Shown: positions 43,863 to 52,955, numbered from the stretch's first letter. The stretch: DNA of 64,000 bases from Rhodospirillum centenum SW (GCF_000016185.1 NC_011420.2:1446501-1510500); one strand, 5' to 3'. Numbers and translations are program-made. The notes: generated by a model from the sequence alone, not told the origin.

Positions 43863-44882
43863 TCAGGGCCGTCCCTCCCGGCCGTGTCCCTTGTTCACGA
43901 AGCGCAGGTCCACGCCCTGCCGCCAGTCCAGGTCCGCGGGATAGAGGCCCAGTTGCTTCATCTCCGCCGTGAAGGCTTCCCACCGGGCCGCCGTCATGGC
44001 GCCGACACCGAGGGTCGCCGCGTCGCCGCTGTCCACGATGCCGTAGTCCAGCATGCGGGCGCGGGCATAGGCGGTGGTGGCGTCGTCCATCTCCGGATTG
44101 TCCTTCTTGATCAGGGCGTTGGCCGGTGCCGGGTCACCGTAGAGGTAACTGTACCAGCCCTCGATGCTGGCATCGACGAAGGCCTGCACCACCTCCGGCT
44201 TCCGCTCCAGAAGCTCGCGGCGGACCATGATCATGGCCGAGTAGCTGAGGAACCCGTTGTCCGCCAGCAGGAAGACCCGGGGCGTCACCCCTGCCTTGGT
44301 GGCGGTGAACGGTTCGCTGGTCAGGTAGCCCTGCTGGATCGCCGTCGGATCGACCAGGAAGGGGGCGATGTTGAAGGTGTATTTGCGGATCTGGCGGTCC
44401 TCGAACCCGTAGCGGGACTTCAGCCAGCGCCAGATCGTGTTGACCGAGGGATCGCCGATATGGATCGGCTTGCCCTTCATGTCCGCGAGCGCCCGCACGT
44501 CGTCGCGCGGATGCGTCATCAGGATCGTCGGGTCCTTCTGGAACAGGGCCGCCACGGCAACCACCGGCGCCCCCGCCTGGACCATGTTCAGCGGGAAGAA
44601 GCCCGAGGAGCCCATGGCCGCGTCGATCGCCCCGGCGGCCAGCAGCCGCTGCGAATCCATGCCCGGCCCGCCGGGGCGGAGCTTCACCTCCAGCCCGTGG
44701 CGGGCATAGATCCCGGTGGCAAGCGCCTGGTAGAAGCCGCCATGTTCGGCCTGCGCCACCCAGTCGGTCATGAAGGTCAGCGTCTCCGCCGCCCGGGCCG
44801 GCCCGGAGAGCGCGAACAGCGCAAGGATGCAGGCAAGGAACCGCCCCGGTCGGAACGGCCGCAGACCCGGCCCGAAACGCAT
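43863..44882 (-). CDS. NMT1/THI5-like substrate-binding protein
   Basis: 339 residues. Signal peptide with cleavage near PARA-AE (about residue 32). The mature start TFMTDWVAQAEHGGFYQALATGIYARHGLEV follows the THI5/ThiY pattern (W, HGGFY), a family that binds thiamine-pyrimidine precursors. GGGGAGG 7 bases before the ATG at 44882. No thiamine riboswitch was found upstream, so the ligand remains inferred. Confidence 0.87.
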   Translation of the reverse strand: MRFGPGLRPFRPGRFLACILALFALSGPARAAETLTFMTDWVAQAEHGGFYQALATGIYARHGLEVKLRPGGPGMDSQRLLAAGAIDAAMGSSGFFPLNMVQAGAPVVAVAALFQKDPTILMTHPRDDVRALADMKGKPIHIGDPSVNTIWRWLKSRYGFEDRQIRKYTFNIAPFLVDPTAIQQGYLTSEPFTATKAGVTPRVFLLADNGFLSYSAMIMVRRELLERKPEVVQAFVDASIEGWYSYLYGDPAPANALIKKDNPEMDDATTAYARARMLDYGIVDSGDAATLGVGAMTAARWEAFTAEMKQLGLYPADLDWRQGVDLRFVNKGHGREGRP

Positions 44883-44894
44883 GCCATCCTCCCC

Positions 44895-44923
44895 GCCTGT
44901 CATCCGGGCAGCCTGTCATCCGG
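44895..44923. repeat. Paired 13-base direct repeats just before the binding-protein gene
   Basis: GCCTGTCATCCGG occurs exactly at 44895-44907 and 44911-44923, a 16-base period, starting 13 bases from the ATG. The first copy borders the ribosome site, so a regulator bound here could block translation or transcription. Confidence 0.6.
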
Positions 44924-45085
44924 CCAGCCCCGCCACCTGATCCGCTGGCCCGCCTGGACCCCGGCCGGAAGGATAGGGCGCCGACCGCCGTTGCCAAGCG
45001 GCTGGAGGATATCCGCCCGCCGCGACCGCCGCTATGCTGCCGCGCGACCCCTTGTCCCGATCCCGGCCGCCATAGGTTTCCGTCC

Positions 45086-45445
45086 ATGTCGCACCTGCGC
45101 ATCCTCGTCAACGGCGTCGCCAGCCACCTGCGCCTCGCCCCGGCGGAAACCGCCGTCCCCGTCCTGGTCAGCGTCTGGCTGGAGGCGGCGATTCCCGGTC
45201 CGTTCGCCGGCGATACGGCCGACATCGACCGCACCGTGGACTACAGCCGGATCGTCCGCTTCATCCTGGAGCGGCTGGACGGGCAAGGTCCGTTCCCGAG
45301 CCCGGAGGCGGCGGCACGGGCGGTCGCCCGGTTCGTTTTCGCCGAGGACGAGCGCATCCGCAGCGTGCGCGTCGCCCTGTCCGGGCGGGAGGGGGGCGGC
45401 CCCGCCGCGACCGTCGAACTGAGCCTGGAGCGCGACCATGCCTGA
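45086..45445 (+). CDS. Dihydroneopterin aldolase-like protein (FolB fold)
   Basis: 119 residues, T-fold length and pattern: ILVNGVASHLRL, VSVWLEA, DIDRTVDYSRIVRFILE and a final VRVALSG. FolB releases glycolaldehyde to make the folate pterin. The usual lysine and glutamate are not certain by eye. Its stop overlaps the SDR gene start by eight bases, which supports a pterin function. Confidence 0.75.
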   Translation: MSHLRILVNGVASHLRLAPAETAVPVLVSVWLEAAIPGPFAGDTADIDRTVDYSRIVRFILERLDGQGPFPSPEAAARAVARFVFAEDERIRSVRVALSGREGGGPAATVELSLERDHA

Positions 45446-46214
45446 TCCCCTGTCCCCCGCGCCGCAGCCCCTGGTCCTGGTCACCGGCGGGGCGAAGCGG
45501 CTGGGCCGCGCCATCGTGGAAGCCTGCGCCGCGGAGAGCTGGAGCGTGGTGATCCACCACCGCGCCTCCGCTGCCGAGGCCGAGGCGCTGGCCACCACCC
45601 TGCGGGACCGGGGCGTGGACGCCGCCACCGTAGCCGGCGACCTTGCGGACCCGGACGCCGCGTCCGCACTTGTGGAGTCGGCGGCGGCAGCGGCCGGGCG
45701 GCCGGTGACGGCTGTCGTCAACAGCGCCTCCGTCTTCGAGTGGGACGGGATCGGCACGCTGACCGCCGAGAGCTTCCTGCACCACATGCTGCCGAACGCA
45801 CTGGCGCCCTGCCTGCTGATCCAGGGCCTGCTGCGGCAGTTGCCCCGGGGCGTGCAGGGCGCCGTGGTCAACCTGCTGGACCAGAAGCTGGCCGCCCCCT
45901 ACGGCGACCATTTCTCCTACACCCTGAGCAAGTACGCCCTGATGGGAGCGACGGAGACGCTGGCCCGGTCGGAAGCGCCGCGGCTGCGGGTCAACGCCGT
46001 GGCGCCGGGCTACACCCTGCCCGCACCGGGGCAGAGCCGGGCGGAATTCGAGCGCCTGCACGGCCGCACGCCGCTGGGGCACGGTCCCGCCCCGGCGGAG
46101 ATCGCGGCGGCGGCAATCTTCCTGCTGCGCACGCCCTCCGTCACCGGGCAGACCGTCTATGTCGATGCCGGGATGCGCTTCCAGCAGCGCACCCGCGACA
46201 TCGGATTCGACTGA
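45438..46214 (+). CDS. SDR-family reductase, FolM/pteridine-reductase-like
   Basis: 258 residues, Rossmann-fold short-chain dehydrogenase. The nucleotide site reads TGGAKRLGR, the TGxxxRxG variant of FolM and PTR1 reductases, with NSAS and the YTLSKYAL catalytic tyrosine-lysine. It would reduce dihydropterins or dihydrofolate with NADPH. Overlap with the FolB-like gene supports this. Confidence 0.8.
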   Translation: MPDPLSPAPQPLVLVTGGAKRLGRAIVEACAAESWSVVIHHRASAAEAEALATTLRDRGVDAATVAGDLADPDAASALVESAAAAAGRPVTAVVNSASVFEWDGIGTLTAESFLHHMLPNALAPCLLIQGLLRQLPRGVQGAVVNLLDQKLAAPYGDHFSYTLSKYALMGATETLARSEAPRLRVNAVAPGYTLPAPGQSRAEFERLHGRTPLGHGPAPAEIAAAAIFLLRTPSVTGQTVYVDAGMRFQQRTRDIGFD

Positions 46215-46235
46215 GGGGGTTCCACCGAAGCCGGA

Positions 46236-47042
46236 TCAGCCGCCCGGCTCCGCACCGTCCCAGGGCAGCGGCAGGCGGTGGACCTCCCCGACCAGGGTCG
46301 CCAGCGCCGTCGCCGCGTGCTCCAGCAGGGCCTGCCCGGCCTCCGCCGTCGCCAGCCGGGCGTCACCGACGGCACCCGCGGGGTTCAGGTCGCCGGTCAT
46401 CCAGCCCGTGCCGATACGGCCATGGCTGCGCAGGAAGCGGTTCCCCGCCGCCACGGCGCGGGCCGCGCTGGGAAAGTCGGCGATGCGGTCGCGCCGCACG
46501 AGGTCGGGGCGGAGATGCAGCATCAGACTCGTCTCCACCGCCCCGCCATGGATGCCGAACTCCAGCTCCTCCGGCGGGAACAGGCCGGGCGGGTAGCCGA
46601 ACCGTGTCCAGGAGGCGGGCACAACCAGCAGGCCCCGTCGCACCCGCAGGTCCACCGCCATCAGGTCCAGCAGCGGCGGGTTGCCGCCATGGCTGTTGAA
46701 CAGCACCAGCCGGCGCACCCCGGCGGCGTGCGCGCCCTCCGCCAGTTCCGTCCAGGCGGCCCGCGCCGTCTCCGCCCGCAGGGTCAGCGTGCCGGGGAAG
46801 CCGCCATGCTCCGGAGAGTGGCCGACCCCCTGCGCCGGCAGGGCCAGCGCCGGCAGCTCCGGCGGCAGCAGGGCGAGCGCCCGCTCCAGGATGCCGCGGT
46901 TGATGACGGCATCGGTGGCGAGCGGCAGGTGCGGCCCGTGCTGCTCCGTCGCCGCCACGGGCAGGATGGCGACCGTACCGGGCGGCAGGGCGCGGATATC
47001 CTCCGTCGTCAGTTCGTCCCAGAAGCGGGTGCGCAGGACCAT
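46236..47042 (-). CDS. Creatininase-family amidohydrolase
   Basis: 268 residues. Metal-binding motifs of the family are seen: TEQHGPHLPLATDA, EHGGFPGTLTL, NSHGGNPP and GIHGGAVETSLML. Members open cyclic amides (creatinine, mycofactocin and FAPy-type compounds), so the substrate here is not known. GGGGAG precedes the ATG at 47042. Converges with the SDR gene. Confidence 0.9.
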   Translation of the reverse strand: MVLRTRFWDELTTEDIRALPPGTVAILPVAATEQHGPHLPLATDAVINRGILERALALLPPELPALALPAQGVGHSPEHGGFPGTLTLRAETARAAWTELAEGAHAAGVRRLVLFNSHGGNPPLLDLMAVDLRVRRGLLVVPASWTRFGYPPGLFPPEELEFGIHGGAVETSLMLHLRPDLVRRDRIADFPSAARAVAAGNRFLRSHGRIGTGWMTGDLNPAGAVGDARLATAEAGQALLEHAATALATLVGEVHRLPLPWDGAEPGG

Positions 47043-47117
47043 CACTCTCCCCATCCTTCTCCACAGGCCCCATCTCTCTGCACAGGACGAGGATAGTGGC
47101 AGAGGGAGGCCGCGGCC

Positions 47118-47915
47118 ATGCTGATCGCCCAGTTGACGGACCTGCACGTCACCGCCCGCGGCGCCCGGGCGTTCGGAGAGGTGGACACGAACGACGCCCT
47201 GGCCCGCGCCGTGGCCCATGTCGCCGCCCTGCCCCGCCGGCCGGATCTGGTCGTGGTGACCGGGGACGTCGTCAACGGGCCGCAGCCGGGCGAGTATGCG
47301 ATGGCGGCGGAGCTGCTGGCCGGGCTGGGCCTGCCGCTGCTGGTCATCCCCGGCAACCACGACGACCGCGAGGAGCTGCGCACGGCCCTGCGTCCGCTGG
47401 ACCCGGGGCTGCCCGACGGGCCGTACCTGCACCGCATGATGGATACCGGGCCGCTGCGCATCCTGGCGCTGGATACCGTCGTGCCCGGCCGGCCGGAAGG
47501 TGCTCTGGACGCGCCGCGGCTGGCCTGGATTGCCGACCGGCTGGCCGAGGCCCCCCATGAACGGCCGCTGCTGGTGCTGATGCACCACCCGCCCTTCGTG
47601 AGCGGTATCGGCCACATGGACCGCATGAACTGCGCCGGTGCGGACGCGCTGGCCGGCCTGCTGCGCGGCCGCACCGTCGCCGGCCTGCTCTGCGGCCATG
47701 TCCATCGGCCGATCGCCGCCCACTGGCGCGGCATTCCCTGCTTCTGCGGCCCCGCTACGGCGCATCTGGTCGCCCTGGACCTGGAGCCGGAGTCTCCGGC
47801 CCGCTGGACGCGGGAGCCGCCGGCGGTCGCCCTGCACCTGTGGGACGACGCGCACGGCCTGCGCACCCATCTGAGCTTCATCGGTGATTTCCCGCCGGCG
47901 CGCTTCCCCTGGTAG
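47118..47915 (+). CDS. Calcineurin-like phosphodiesterase (CpdA/GpdQ-like)
   Basis: 265 residues with a full binuclear-metal site: TDLHV, VVTGDVVNG, IPGNHDDRE, MHHPPF and CGHVHRP. Class III cyclic-nucleotide or glycerophosphodiester phosphodiesterase in the cytoplasm. AGAGGGAGG lies upstream of the ATG. Divergent from the creatininase gene. Confidence 0.9.
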   Translation: MLIAQLTDLHVTARGARAFGEVDTNDALARAVAHVAALPRRPDLVVVTGDVVNGPQPGEYAMAAELLAGLGLPLLVIPGNHDDREELRTALRPLDPGLPDGPYLHRMMDTGPLRILALDTVVPGRPEGALDAPRLAWIADRLAEAPHERPLLVLMHHPPFVSGIGHMDRMNCAGADALAGLLRGRTVAGLLCGHVHRPIAAHWRGIPCFCGPATAHLVALDLEPESPARWTREPPAVALHLWDDAHGLRTHLSFIGDFPPARFPW

Positions 47916-48031
47916 GGGCGCCCCCGGGCTGCTCCACGGTAGGGGGTTGCCGCCGGCGACAGGCCGTCGCACTCTCGCCGCAGGACGCGACACCCGTGAA
48001 CGGGACGCCACGGAACCCCAGGGAGGACACG

Positions 48032-49525
48032 TTGGACGCCGCCACCCCCATCGACTGGCAGGACCGCGCCGCACGGCTGAGCTTCCGTACCCAGATCTTC
48101 ATCGACGGCCGCTTCGTGCCCGCGGCCTCGGGCAAGACCTTCGAGTGCCTGTCCCCGCGCGACGGGCGCGTGCTGACCCGGGTCGCGGCCGGCGACACGG
48201 AGGACGTGGACCGCGCCGTCGCCAGCGCGCGCAAGGCGTTCGAGAGCGGCATCTGGCGCGACCGCCACCCGCGCGAGCGCAAGAAGGTGCTGCTGAAGCT
48301 GGCCGAACTGATCCTGGAGAACGCCGACGAGCTGGCGCTCCTGGAGACCCTGGACATGGGCAAGCCGATCCGGGACAGCCGCAGCATCGACGTGCCGCTG
48401 TCCGCGCGCTGCGCCGCCTATTACGGGGAGGCGATCGACAAGCTGTACGACCAGGTCGGCCCCAGCGGCCCGGACTCCATGTCGCTGATCCTGCGCGAGC
48501 CGCTGGGCGTGATCGCGGCGGTGGTGCCGTGGAACTTCCCCCTGATGATGGCGGTGTGGAAGCTGGCGCCGGCGCTGGCGACCGGCAATTCGGTCGTGCT
48601 CAAGCCGGCCGAGCAGTCGCCGCTGAGCGCGCTGCGGCTGGCCGAACTGGCGATCGAGGCCGAGCTGCCGCCGAGCGTGCTGAACGTCGTGCCGGGCTTC
48701 GGAGAGACGGCCGGGCGAGCGCTGGGCCTGCACATGGACGTGGACATGGTGACCTTCACCGGCTCCACCGAGGTGAGGAAGTACTTCCTCACCTACGCCG
48801 GCCAGTCGAACATGAAGCGGGTCAGCCTGGAGTGCGGCGGCAAGACCCCGCACATCGTCATGGCCGACGCCGCCGACCTGGATCTGGCCGCGCAGAACGC
48901 CGCCGGCGGCATCTTCTTCAACCAGGGCGAGGTCTGCAACGCCGGCTCCCGCCTGCTGGTGCAGGAGAGCATCAAGGACGCTTTCCTGGAGAAGGTCGTC
49001 GCTTACGCCCGCGACTGGGTGCCGGGCGACCCGCTGGACTGGAACAGCCGCACCGGCGCCATGGTGGACCAGCGCCAGCACGGCCGCGTGCTGGGCTACA
49101 TCGAGAAGGGCAAGGCCGAAGGTGCCGTGCTGAGGACGGGCGGCGGAGCGGCGCGGACGGAGACGGGCGGCTTCTACATCGAGCCCACCGTGTTCGACGG
49201 CGTCTCCAGCGCCATGACCATCGCGCGGGAGGAGATCTTCGGACCCGTGCTCTCCACCCTCACCTTCAAGGACGCCGACGAGGCCATCCGCATCGCCAAC
49301 GACACGATCTACGGGCTGGCCGCAGCGGTGTGGACGAAGGACCTCTCCACCGCCATGCGCGCGGCCAAGGCGATCCGGGCGGGCAGCGTCTGGATCAACT
49401 GCTTCGACGCCGGCGACATCACCACCCCCTTCGGCGGCTTCAAGCAGTCCGGCTTCGGCCGCGACAAGAGCCTGCATGCGCTGGAGAAGTACACTGACCT
49501 GAAGAGCGTCTGGATCGAGCTGTGA
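48032..49525 (+). CDS. NAD(P)+-dependent aldehyde dehydrogenase, PuuC-like
   Basis: 497 residues. Family motifs: VVPWNFPLMMAVWKLAPALATGNS, catalytic glutamate in SLECGGKTPH, and nucleophile cysteine in NQGEVCNAGSR. The FNQGEVC and DAGDITTPFGGFKQSGFGRDKS patterns are typical of PuuC, which oxidises gamma-glutamyl-aminobutyraldehyde in putrescine breakdown. The TTG at 48032 was chosen for a perfect GGAGG five bases upstream; a GTG at 47996 lacks one. Confidence 0.9.
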   Translation: MDAATPIDWQDRAARLSFRTQIFIDGRFVPAASGKTFECLSPRDGRVLTRVAAGDTEDVDRAVASARKAFESGIWRDRHPRERKKVLLKLAELILENADELALLETLDMGKPIRDSRSIDVPLSARCAAYYGEAIDKLYDQVGPSGPDSMSLILREPLGVIAAVVPWNFPLMMAVWKLAPALATGNSVVLKPAEQSPLSALRLAELAIEAELPPSVLNVVPGFGETAGRALGLHMDVDMVTFTGSTEVRKYFLTYAGQSNMKRVSLECGGKTPHIVMADAADLDLAAQNAAGGIFFNQGEVCNAGSRLLVQESIKDAFLEKVVAYARDWVPGDPLDWNSRTGAMVDQRQHGRVLGYIEKGKAEGAVLRTGGGAARTETGGFYIEPTVFDGVSSAMTIAREEIFGPVLSTLTFKDADEAIRIANDTIYGLAAAVWTKDLSTAMRAAKAIRAGSVWINCFDAGDITTPFGGFKQSGFGRDKSLHALEKYTDLKSVWIEL

Positions 49526-49600
49526 GGGACTGCGGGTTGAACCCGACCCCGATTCCCGCTAGGTCACTGCATGGAACACCGTAACGCCAGGGAGCGAACC

Positions 49601-50236
49601 GTGCTCGTCAACCCGTTCCGCCTCGACGACGAAGACCAGCCTGAAAAGCCGGAGAACGACAAGGACAAGAAGGCCGAAACCCTGCCCGGTCCGTTCCAGG
49701 CGATCCAGCAGGCCCTGTTCAAGAGCCGCACCGTCCTGATCTTCGGCGAGATCAACCAGAAGGTGGCCCAGGATACGGTCGCCCAGCTCCTGGCCTACGC
49801 CTCCATCAGCGACGATCCCATCAACATCGTCATCAACTCCCCCGGCGGGCATGTGGAGAGCGGCGACAGCATCCACGACACCATCCGCTTCATCAAACCG
49901 CGGGTGAAGATCCTGGGCACCGGCTGGGTCGCCTCGGCCGGCGCACACATCTTCCTGGGTGCCCACCGGGAGAACCGCTACTGCCTGCCCAACACGCGCT
50001 TCCTGATCCACCAGCCGATGGGCGGCGCCGGCGGCCGCGCCAGCGACATCGCCATCGAGGCGCAGGAGATCATCAAGATGCGCCGTCGGATCAACAGCAT
50101 CATCGCGCGGGAGACCGGCCAGCCGCTGGAGCGGGTGGAGCAGGACACCGACCGGAACTACTGGATGAGCGCGGAGGAGGCCAAGGAGTACGGTCTCGTC
50201 ACGCACATCGTCGCCACCCAGGCGGAGTTCGACTGA
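49601..50236 (+). CDS. ClpP-type protease subunit, divergent paralogue
   Basis: 211 residues. The S14 fold with an intact-looking triad: serine in VASAGAHIFLGA, histidine in LIHQPMGG and aspartate in DTDRNYWMSAEEA. Differences from housekeeping ClpP: ASAGA for ASMGA, and a charged, lysine/glutamate-rich N-terminal tail (DDEDQPEKPENDKDKK). No clpX, clpA or tig gene is near, so it is probably a second ClpP. The GTG at 49601 has GGGAG upstream; the ATG at 49571 does not. Confidence 0.88.
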   Translation: MLVNPFRLDDEDQPEKPENDKDKKAETLPGPFQAIQQALFKSRTVLIFGEINQKVAQDTVAQLLAYASISDDPINIVINSPGGHVESGDSIHDTIRFIKPRVKILGTGWVASAGAHIFLGAHRENRYCLPNTRFLIHQPMGGAGGRASDIAIEAQEIIKMRRRINSIIARETGQPLERVEQDTDRNYWMSAEEAKEYGLVTHIVATQAEFD

Positions 50237-50322
50237 GCGTGACCGGGGGGCCGGACGCGCCTCCGGCCCCCGGCCGCCCCGACTGCCCTTTCGGCGTGCA
50301 GCAGGCGCCGACGCCGGGTCCC

Positions 50323-50976
50323 ATGCTGATCCTCGGCGTCAATGTCGGCCCCGTCGTGCCGCGGCTGTCCGCCCGCGGCCGGCCCTCCCGGACCGGCATC
50401 GCCAAGGTCCCCGTCGCCGGCCCCGTCGCCGTTCACCGGCACGGGCTGGAGGGGGACGCGAGCGCCTATCGCCCGCGCGACCTGGGCGACACCGCGGTCC
50501 ATGCCTTCTGCCTGGAAAGCTACGCCCGCTTCGCCGCCCTGCGCGGCGCCCCCCTGCCCGTCCCCTGCTTCGGGGAGAACCTGACCATCGAGGGCTACGG
50601 CGAGGACGAGGCCCGCATCGGCGACGTGCTGCGCGCCGGCACGGCCCTGCTGCGGGTGACCCAGCCGGTGGTGCGCTGCCGCTGGCCTGCGGTGCTGTCG
50701 GGCGAGCCGCGCCTGACCCGCTGGGCCACGCGGGAGGGCCTGACCGGCTGGTTCCTGGAGGTGCTGGAGCCCGGCCATGTCGCCGCCGGCGACCGGCTGG
50801 ACCTGCTGGACCGCGGCCCCGCGGGCTGGACCGTCCGCCGCCTGAACCGGCTGATCACGGCGAAACCGCCCGACGCCACGGATGCCGCGGCGGCACTGGC
50901 CCTGCCCGGACTGGCGGAGCGCTGGAAGGCGGCGCTTCGCCGAGCCGCGGCAGCGGACCCGCTCAGGCCGGTTTGA
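50323..50976 (+). CDS. MOSC-domain protein, YiiM-like
   Basis: 217 residues: LGVNVGP, a GLEGD motif, CFGENLTIEG and TQPVVRCRWPA, where the cysteine of the PC.K motif lies. MOSC proteins handle molybdenum cofactor or sulfur, with YiiM acting on N-hydroxylated compounds. The ATG at 50323 matches the family start; a GTG at 50239 would add 28 residues. It ends 14 bases inside the convergent VOC gene. Confidence 0.8.
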   Translation: MLILGVNVGPVVPRLSARGRPSRTGIAKVPVAGPVAVHRHGLEGDASAYRPRDLGDTAVHAFCLESYARFAALRGAPLPVPCFGENLTIEGYGEDEARIGDVLRAGTALLRVTQPVVRCRWPAVLSGEPRLTRWATREGLTGWFLEVLEPGHVAAGDRLDLLDRGPAGWTVRRLNRLITAKPPDATDAAAALALPGLAERWKAALRRAAAADPLRPV

Positions 50977-51373
50977 TGACCACGCTGTCGGCGGAGCGGA
51001 TGGACGGCCCGTGGTACACCGCCTCGATGTTGTTGCCGTCGGGATCGAGCACGAAGGCCGCGTAATAGCCGGGATGGTAGGAGCGCTCGCCGGGGCCACC
51101 GTTGTCCCGACCGCCGGCGGCGATGGCTGCGGCATGGAAGCGCTCCACCGTCTCCCGGTCGCCGGCCTGGAAGGCCAGATGCAGGCCCTGCGTCAGCGGC
51201 CCGTCGGCCGTGCCGGAGACATAGAGTTCGTCCAGGCCGATATAACCCTCGCCCTCAAGCGTCACCGGCAGGCCCAGCGCCTCCGCCACGGCCCGGTAGA
51301 AGCGCCGCGAGGCTTCGAGGTCGCCCGCCTTGATGTGCACATGGTCGATCAGCCGACCCGTATGGAACTCCAT
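50963..51373 (-). CDS. VOC-family (glyoxalase-like) protein
   Basis: 136 residues with the two beta-alpha-beta-beta-beta repeats: LIDHVHIKAGDLEASRRFY at the start and YYAAFVLDPDGNNIEAVYHG at the end, giving metal-ligand histidine and glutamate. Dioxygenase or lyase type unknown. AAGGAAGC precedes the ATG at 51373. Downstream of aguA's stop in minus sense by 35 bases. Confidence 0.9.
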   Translation of the reverse strand: MEFHTGRLIDHVHIKAGDLEASRRFYRAVAEALGLPVTLEGEGYIGLDELYVSGTADGPLTQGLHLAFQAGDRETVERFHAAAIAAGGRDNGGPGERSYHPGYYAAFVLDPDGNNIEAVYHGPSIRSADSVVIKPA

Positions 51374-51408
51374 GTCCTGCTTCCTTCGCTGTCCGGTCCG
51401 GCCGGCCG

Positions 51409-52419
51409 TCAGGCCGGCTGCTGCTGGGTGATGCAATGGATGCCGCCGCCGCCGCGGACGATGTCCAGCGCCGGGACCTGGACCACATCCCGGTCCGGGA
51501 ACAACCGGCGGAACAGGCGGAATGCCTCCACGTCCTCCGGGTCCTCGAAGGCCGGCATCACCACCCCGCCGTTGGCCAGATAGAAGTTGATGTAGGAAAG
51601 GGTGAGGCGGATGCCGCTCTGCTCCTTGCGCGCGGGCGTGCGGATCGTCACCACCTCAAGCGTGCGGCCGGCGGCGTCCTTTGACGCCTTCAGGCGCTCG
51701 ATGTTCTCCCGGAAGACGGGGTAGTTCGGATCGGCCGTGTCGTCCGTCGTCAGCGCCAGCACGACGCCGGGGCGGACGAAGCAGGCGATCTCGTCGATAT
51801 GGCCGTCGGTCTCGTCCTGCTCATACCCCCGCTCCAGCCAGAGAATCTCCCGCACGCCCAGGAAGTCGCGCAGGTGCCCCTCGATCTCGGCCTTCGACAG
51901 ACCGGGATTGCGGTTGGGGTTCAGCAGGCACTCCTGCGTCGTCAGCAGGGTGCCTTCCCCGTCCACATGGAAAGAGCCGCCCTCCATGACCAGCGGCGCC
52001 ACGAAGCGGGGCAGGCCCAGCCGGTCCAGGATGCGGGCCGCGACCTCGGTGTCGGGCTGGAAGTCCTCGTAATTGCGGCCCCAGGCGTTGAAGCCCCAAT
52101 GGACGCCGGCCTGCTGCCCGGCATCGTTCACCAGGAAGGTGGGGCCGTTGTCGCGCAGCCAGCTGTCGGAGAGGGTCAGGGGCATCACCTCCACCCCCTT
52201 GCCGCAGGACAGGCTCACCTCCGCCACCTCGCTCTCGGGGCAGAGCATGGTCACGGGCTCGAACTGCGCGATCGCCTTGGCCACCTCGGCATAGGCCAGG
52301 CGGGCGGCGGCAAGGCCGTTGGGGAAGGTCTCCGCCCGCACGGGCCAGGCCATCCAGCAGCGGGAGTGCGGCGACCATTCGGCCGGCATGCGGAAGCCCA
52401 GCGAAGCAGGAACGGGCAT
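51409..52419 (-). CDS. aguA: Agmatine deiminase
   Basis: 336 residues, peptidyl-arginine-deiminase-like family: PAEWSPHSRCWMAWP, DSWLRDNGPTF, MEGGSFHVDGEGT, and GGGGIHCITQQQP with the nucleophile cysteine near the C-terminus. It converts agmatine to N-carbamoylputrescine. No aguB lies in the window, so the second step must be elsewhere. AAGGA 7 bases before the ATG at 52419; an ATG at 52425 is close to the site. It is followed by the VOC gene. Confidence 0.93.
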   Translation of the reverse strand: MPVPASLGFRMPAEWSPHSRCWMAWPVRAETFPNGLAAARLAYAEVAKAIAQFEPVTMLCPESEVAEVSLSCGKGVEVMPLTLSDSWLRDNGPTFLVNDAGQQAGVHWGFNAWGRNYEDFQPDTEVAARILDRLGLPRFVAPLVMEGGSFHVDGEGTLLTTQECLLNPNRNPGLSKAEIEGHLRDFLGVREILWLERGYEQDETDGHIDEIACFVRPGVVLALTTDDTADPNYPVFRENIERLKASKDAAGRTLEVVTIRTPARKEQSGIRLTLSYINFYLANGGVVMPAFEDPEDVEAFRLFRRLFPDRDVVQVPALDIVRGGGGIHCITQQQPA

Positions 52420-52494
52420 GGTCATGTCCTTGGCTAGAAAGGGGGCGCTGACGCCCACCGCATAACATAAAGGCACGATGCCCGGAAAACGGAA

Positions 52495-52522
52495 CGCCCC
52501 GGCGAAGGTAATCGCCGGGGCG
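52495..52522 (-). terminator. Intrinsic terminator, probably of the pot operon
   Basis: CGCCCCGGCG (52495-52504) pairs perfectly with CGCCGGGGCG (52513-52522) around AAGGTAAT. Read on the minus strand, TTCCGTTTT follows. It lies 430 bases after the last pot gene and just before aguA, so it separates the two. Confidence 0.7.
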
Positions 52523-52609
52523 CTCTGGTGACAACCTGCCGGCCCGCGGAAATGGCAACCGGCTAATGGTCGTTATGGTGACTGCGAAACGAATCTGACC
52601 CGTGTCGCC

Positions 52610-52702
52610 TTAATCCCGGCGCTGGGCCTTCACAGCAGGCGTGTCCGCATACGGCAGCAAATTGCCAAGACGGAAGAGGGGAAGCATCAGGAAGTACCTC
52701 AT
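52610..52702 (-). CDS. Possible 30-residue protein between pot genes and terminator
   Basis: A short frame starts at an ATG at 52702 with GGAGCGG 5 bases upstream and ends in TAA. The N-terminal half is hydrophobic (YFLMLPLFRLGNLL), the C-terminus basic. It lies in the 536-base stretch between the last pot gene and aguA, which otherwise shows only a low-GC patch and the terminator. Weak evidence; unknown function. Confidence 0.3.
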   Translation of the reverse strand: MRYFLMLPLFRLGNLLPYADTPAVKAQRRD

Positions 52703-52955
52703 GGCACCGCTCCATGGCAGTTGACGATGCCAGTAATATAATTGCCCGGCGGATTTTATGCCAGCCGGCGGCGCCCGGCCCCGTCATGCGCAAGGCGCAT
52801 GACGACAGCCGAAAATGTCGCATAACACGGCGGATTGGCTTGCATCTGCTGTTCGAGCCATGCGCTGACGCGATAGCTGGGGCCTGCGGCGGATCGTCTC
52901 CCGACGCTCCGCCGCAGGCCGGAGGGCAGCCAATGTGACAGTTCTAGGAAAAAGA

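Noticed and set aside
44883-45085. Thiamine riboswitch upstream of the THI5-like gene
   Set aside because: The CTGAGA core is not present on the relevant strand.
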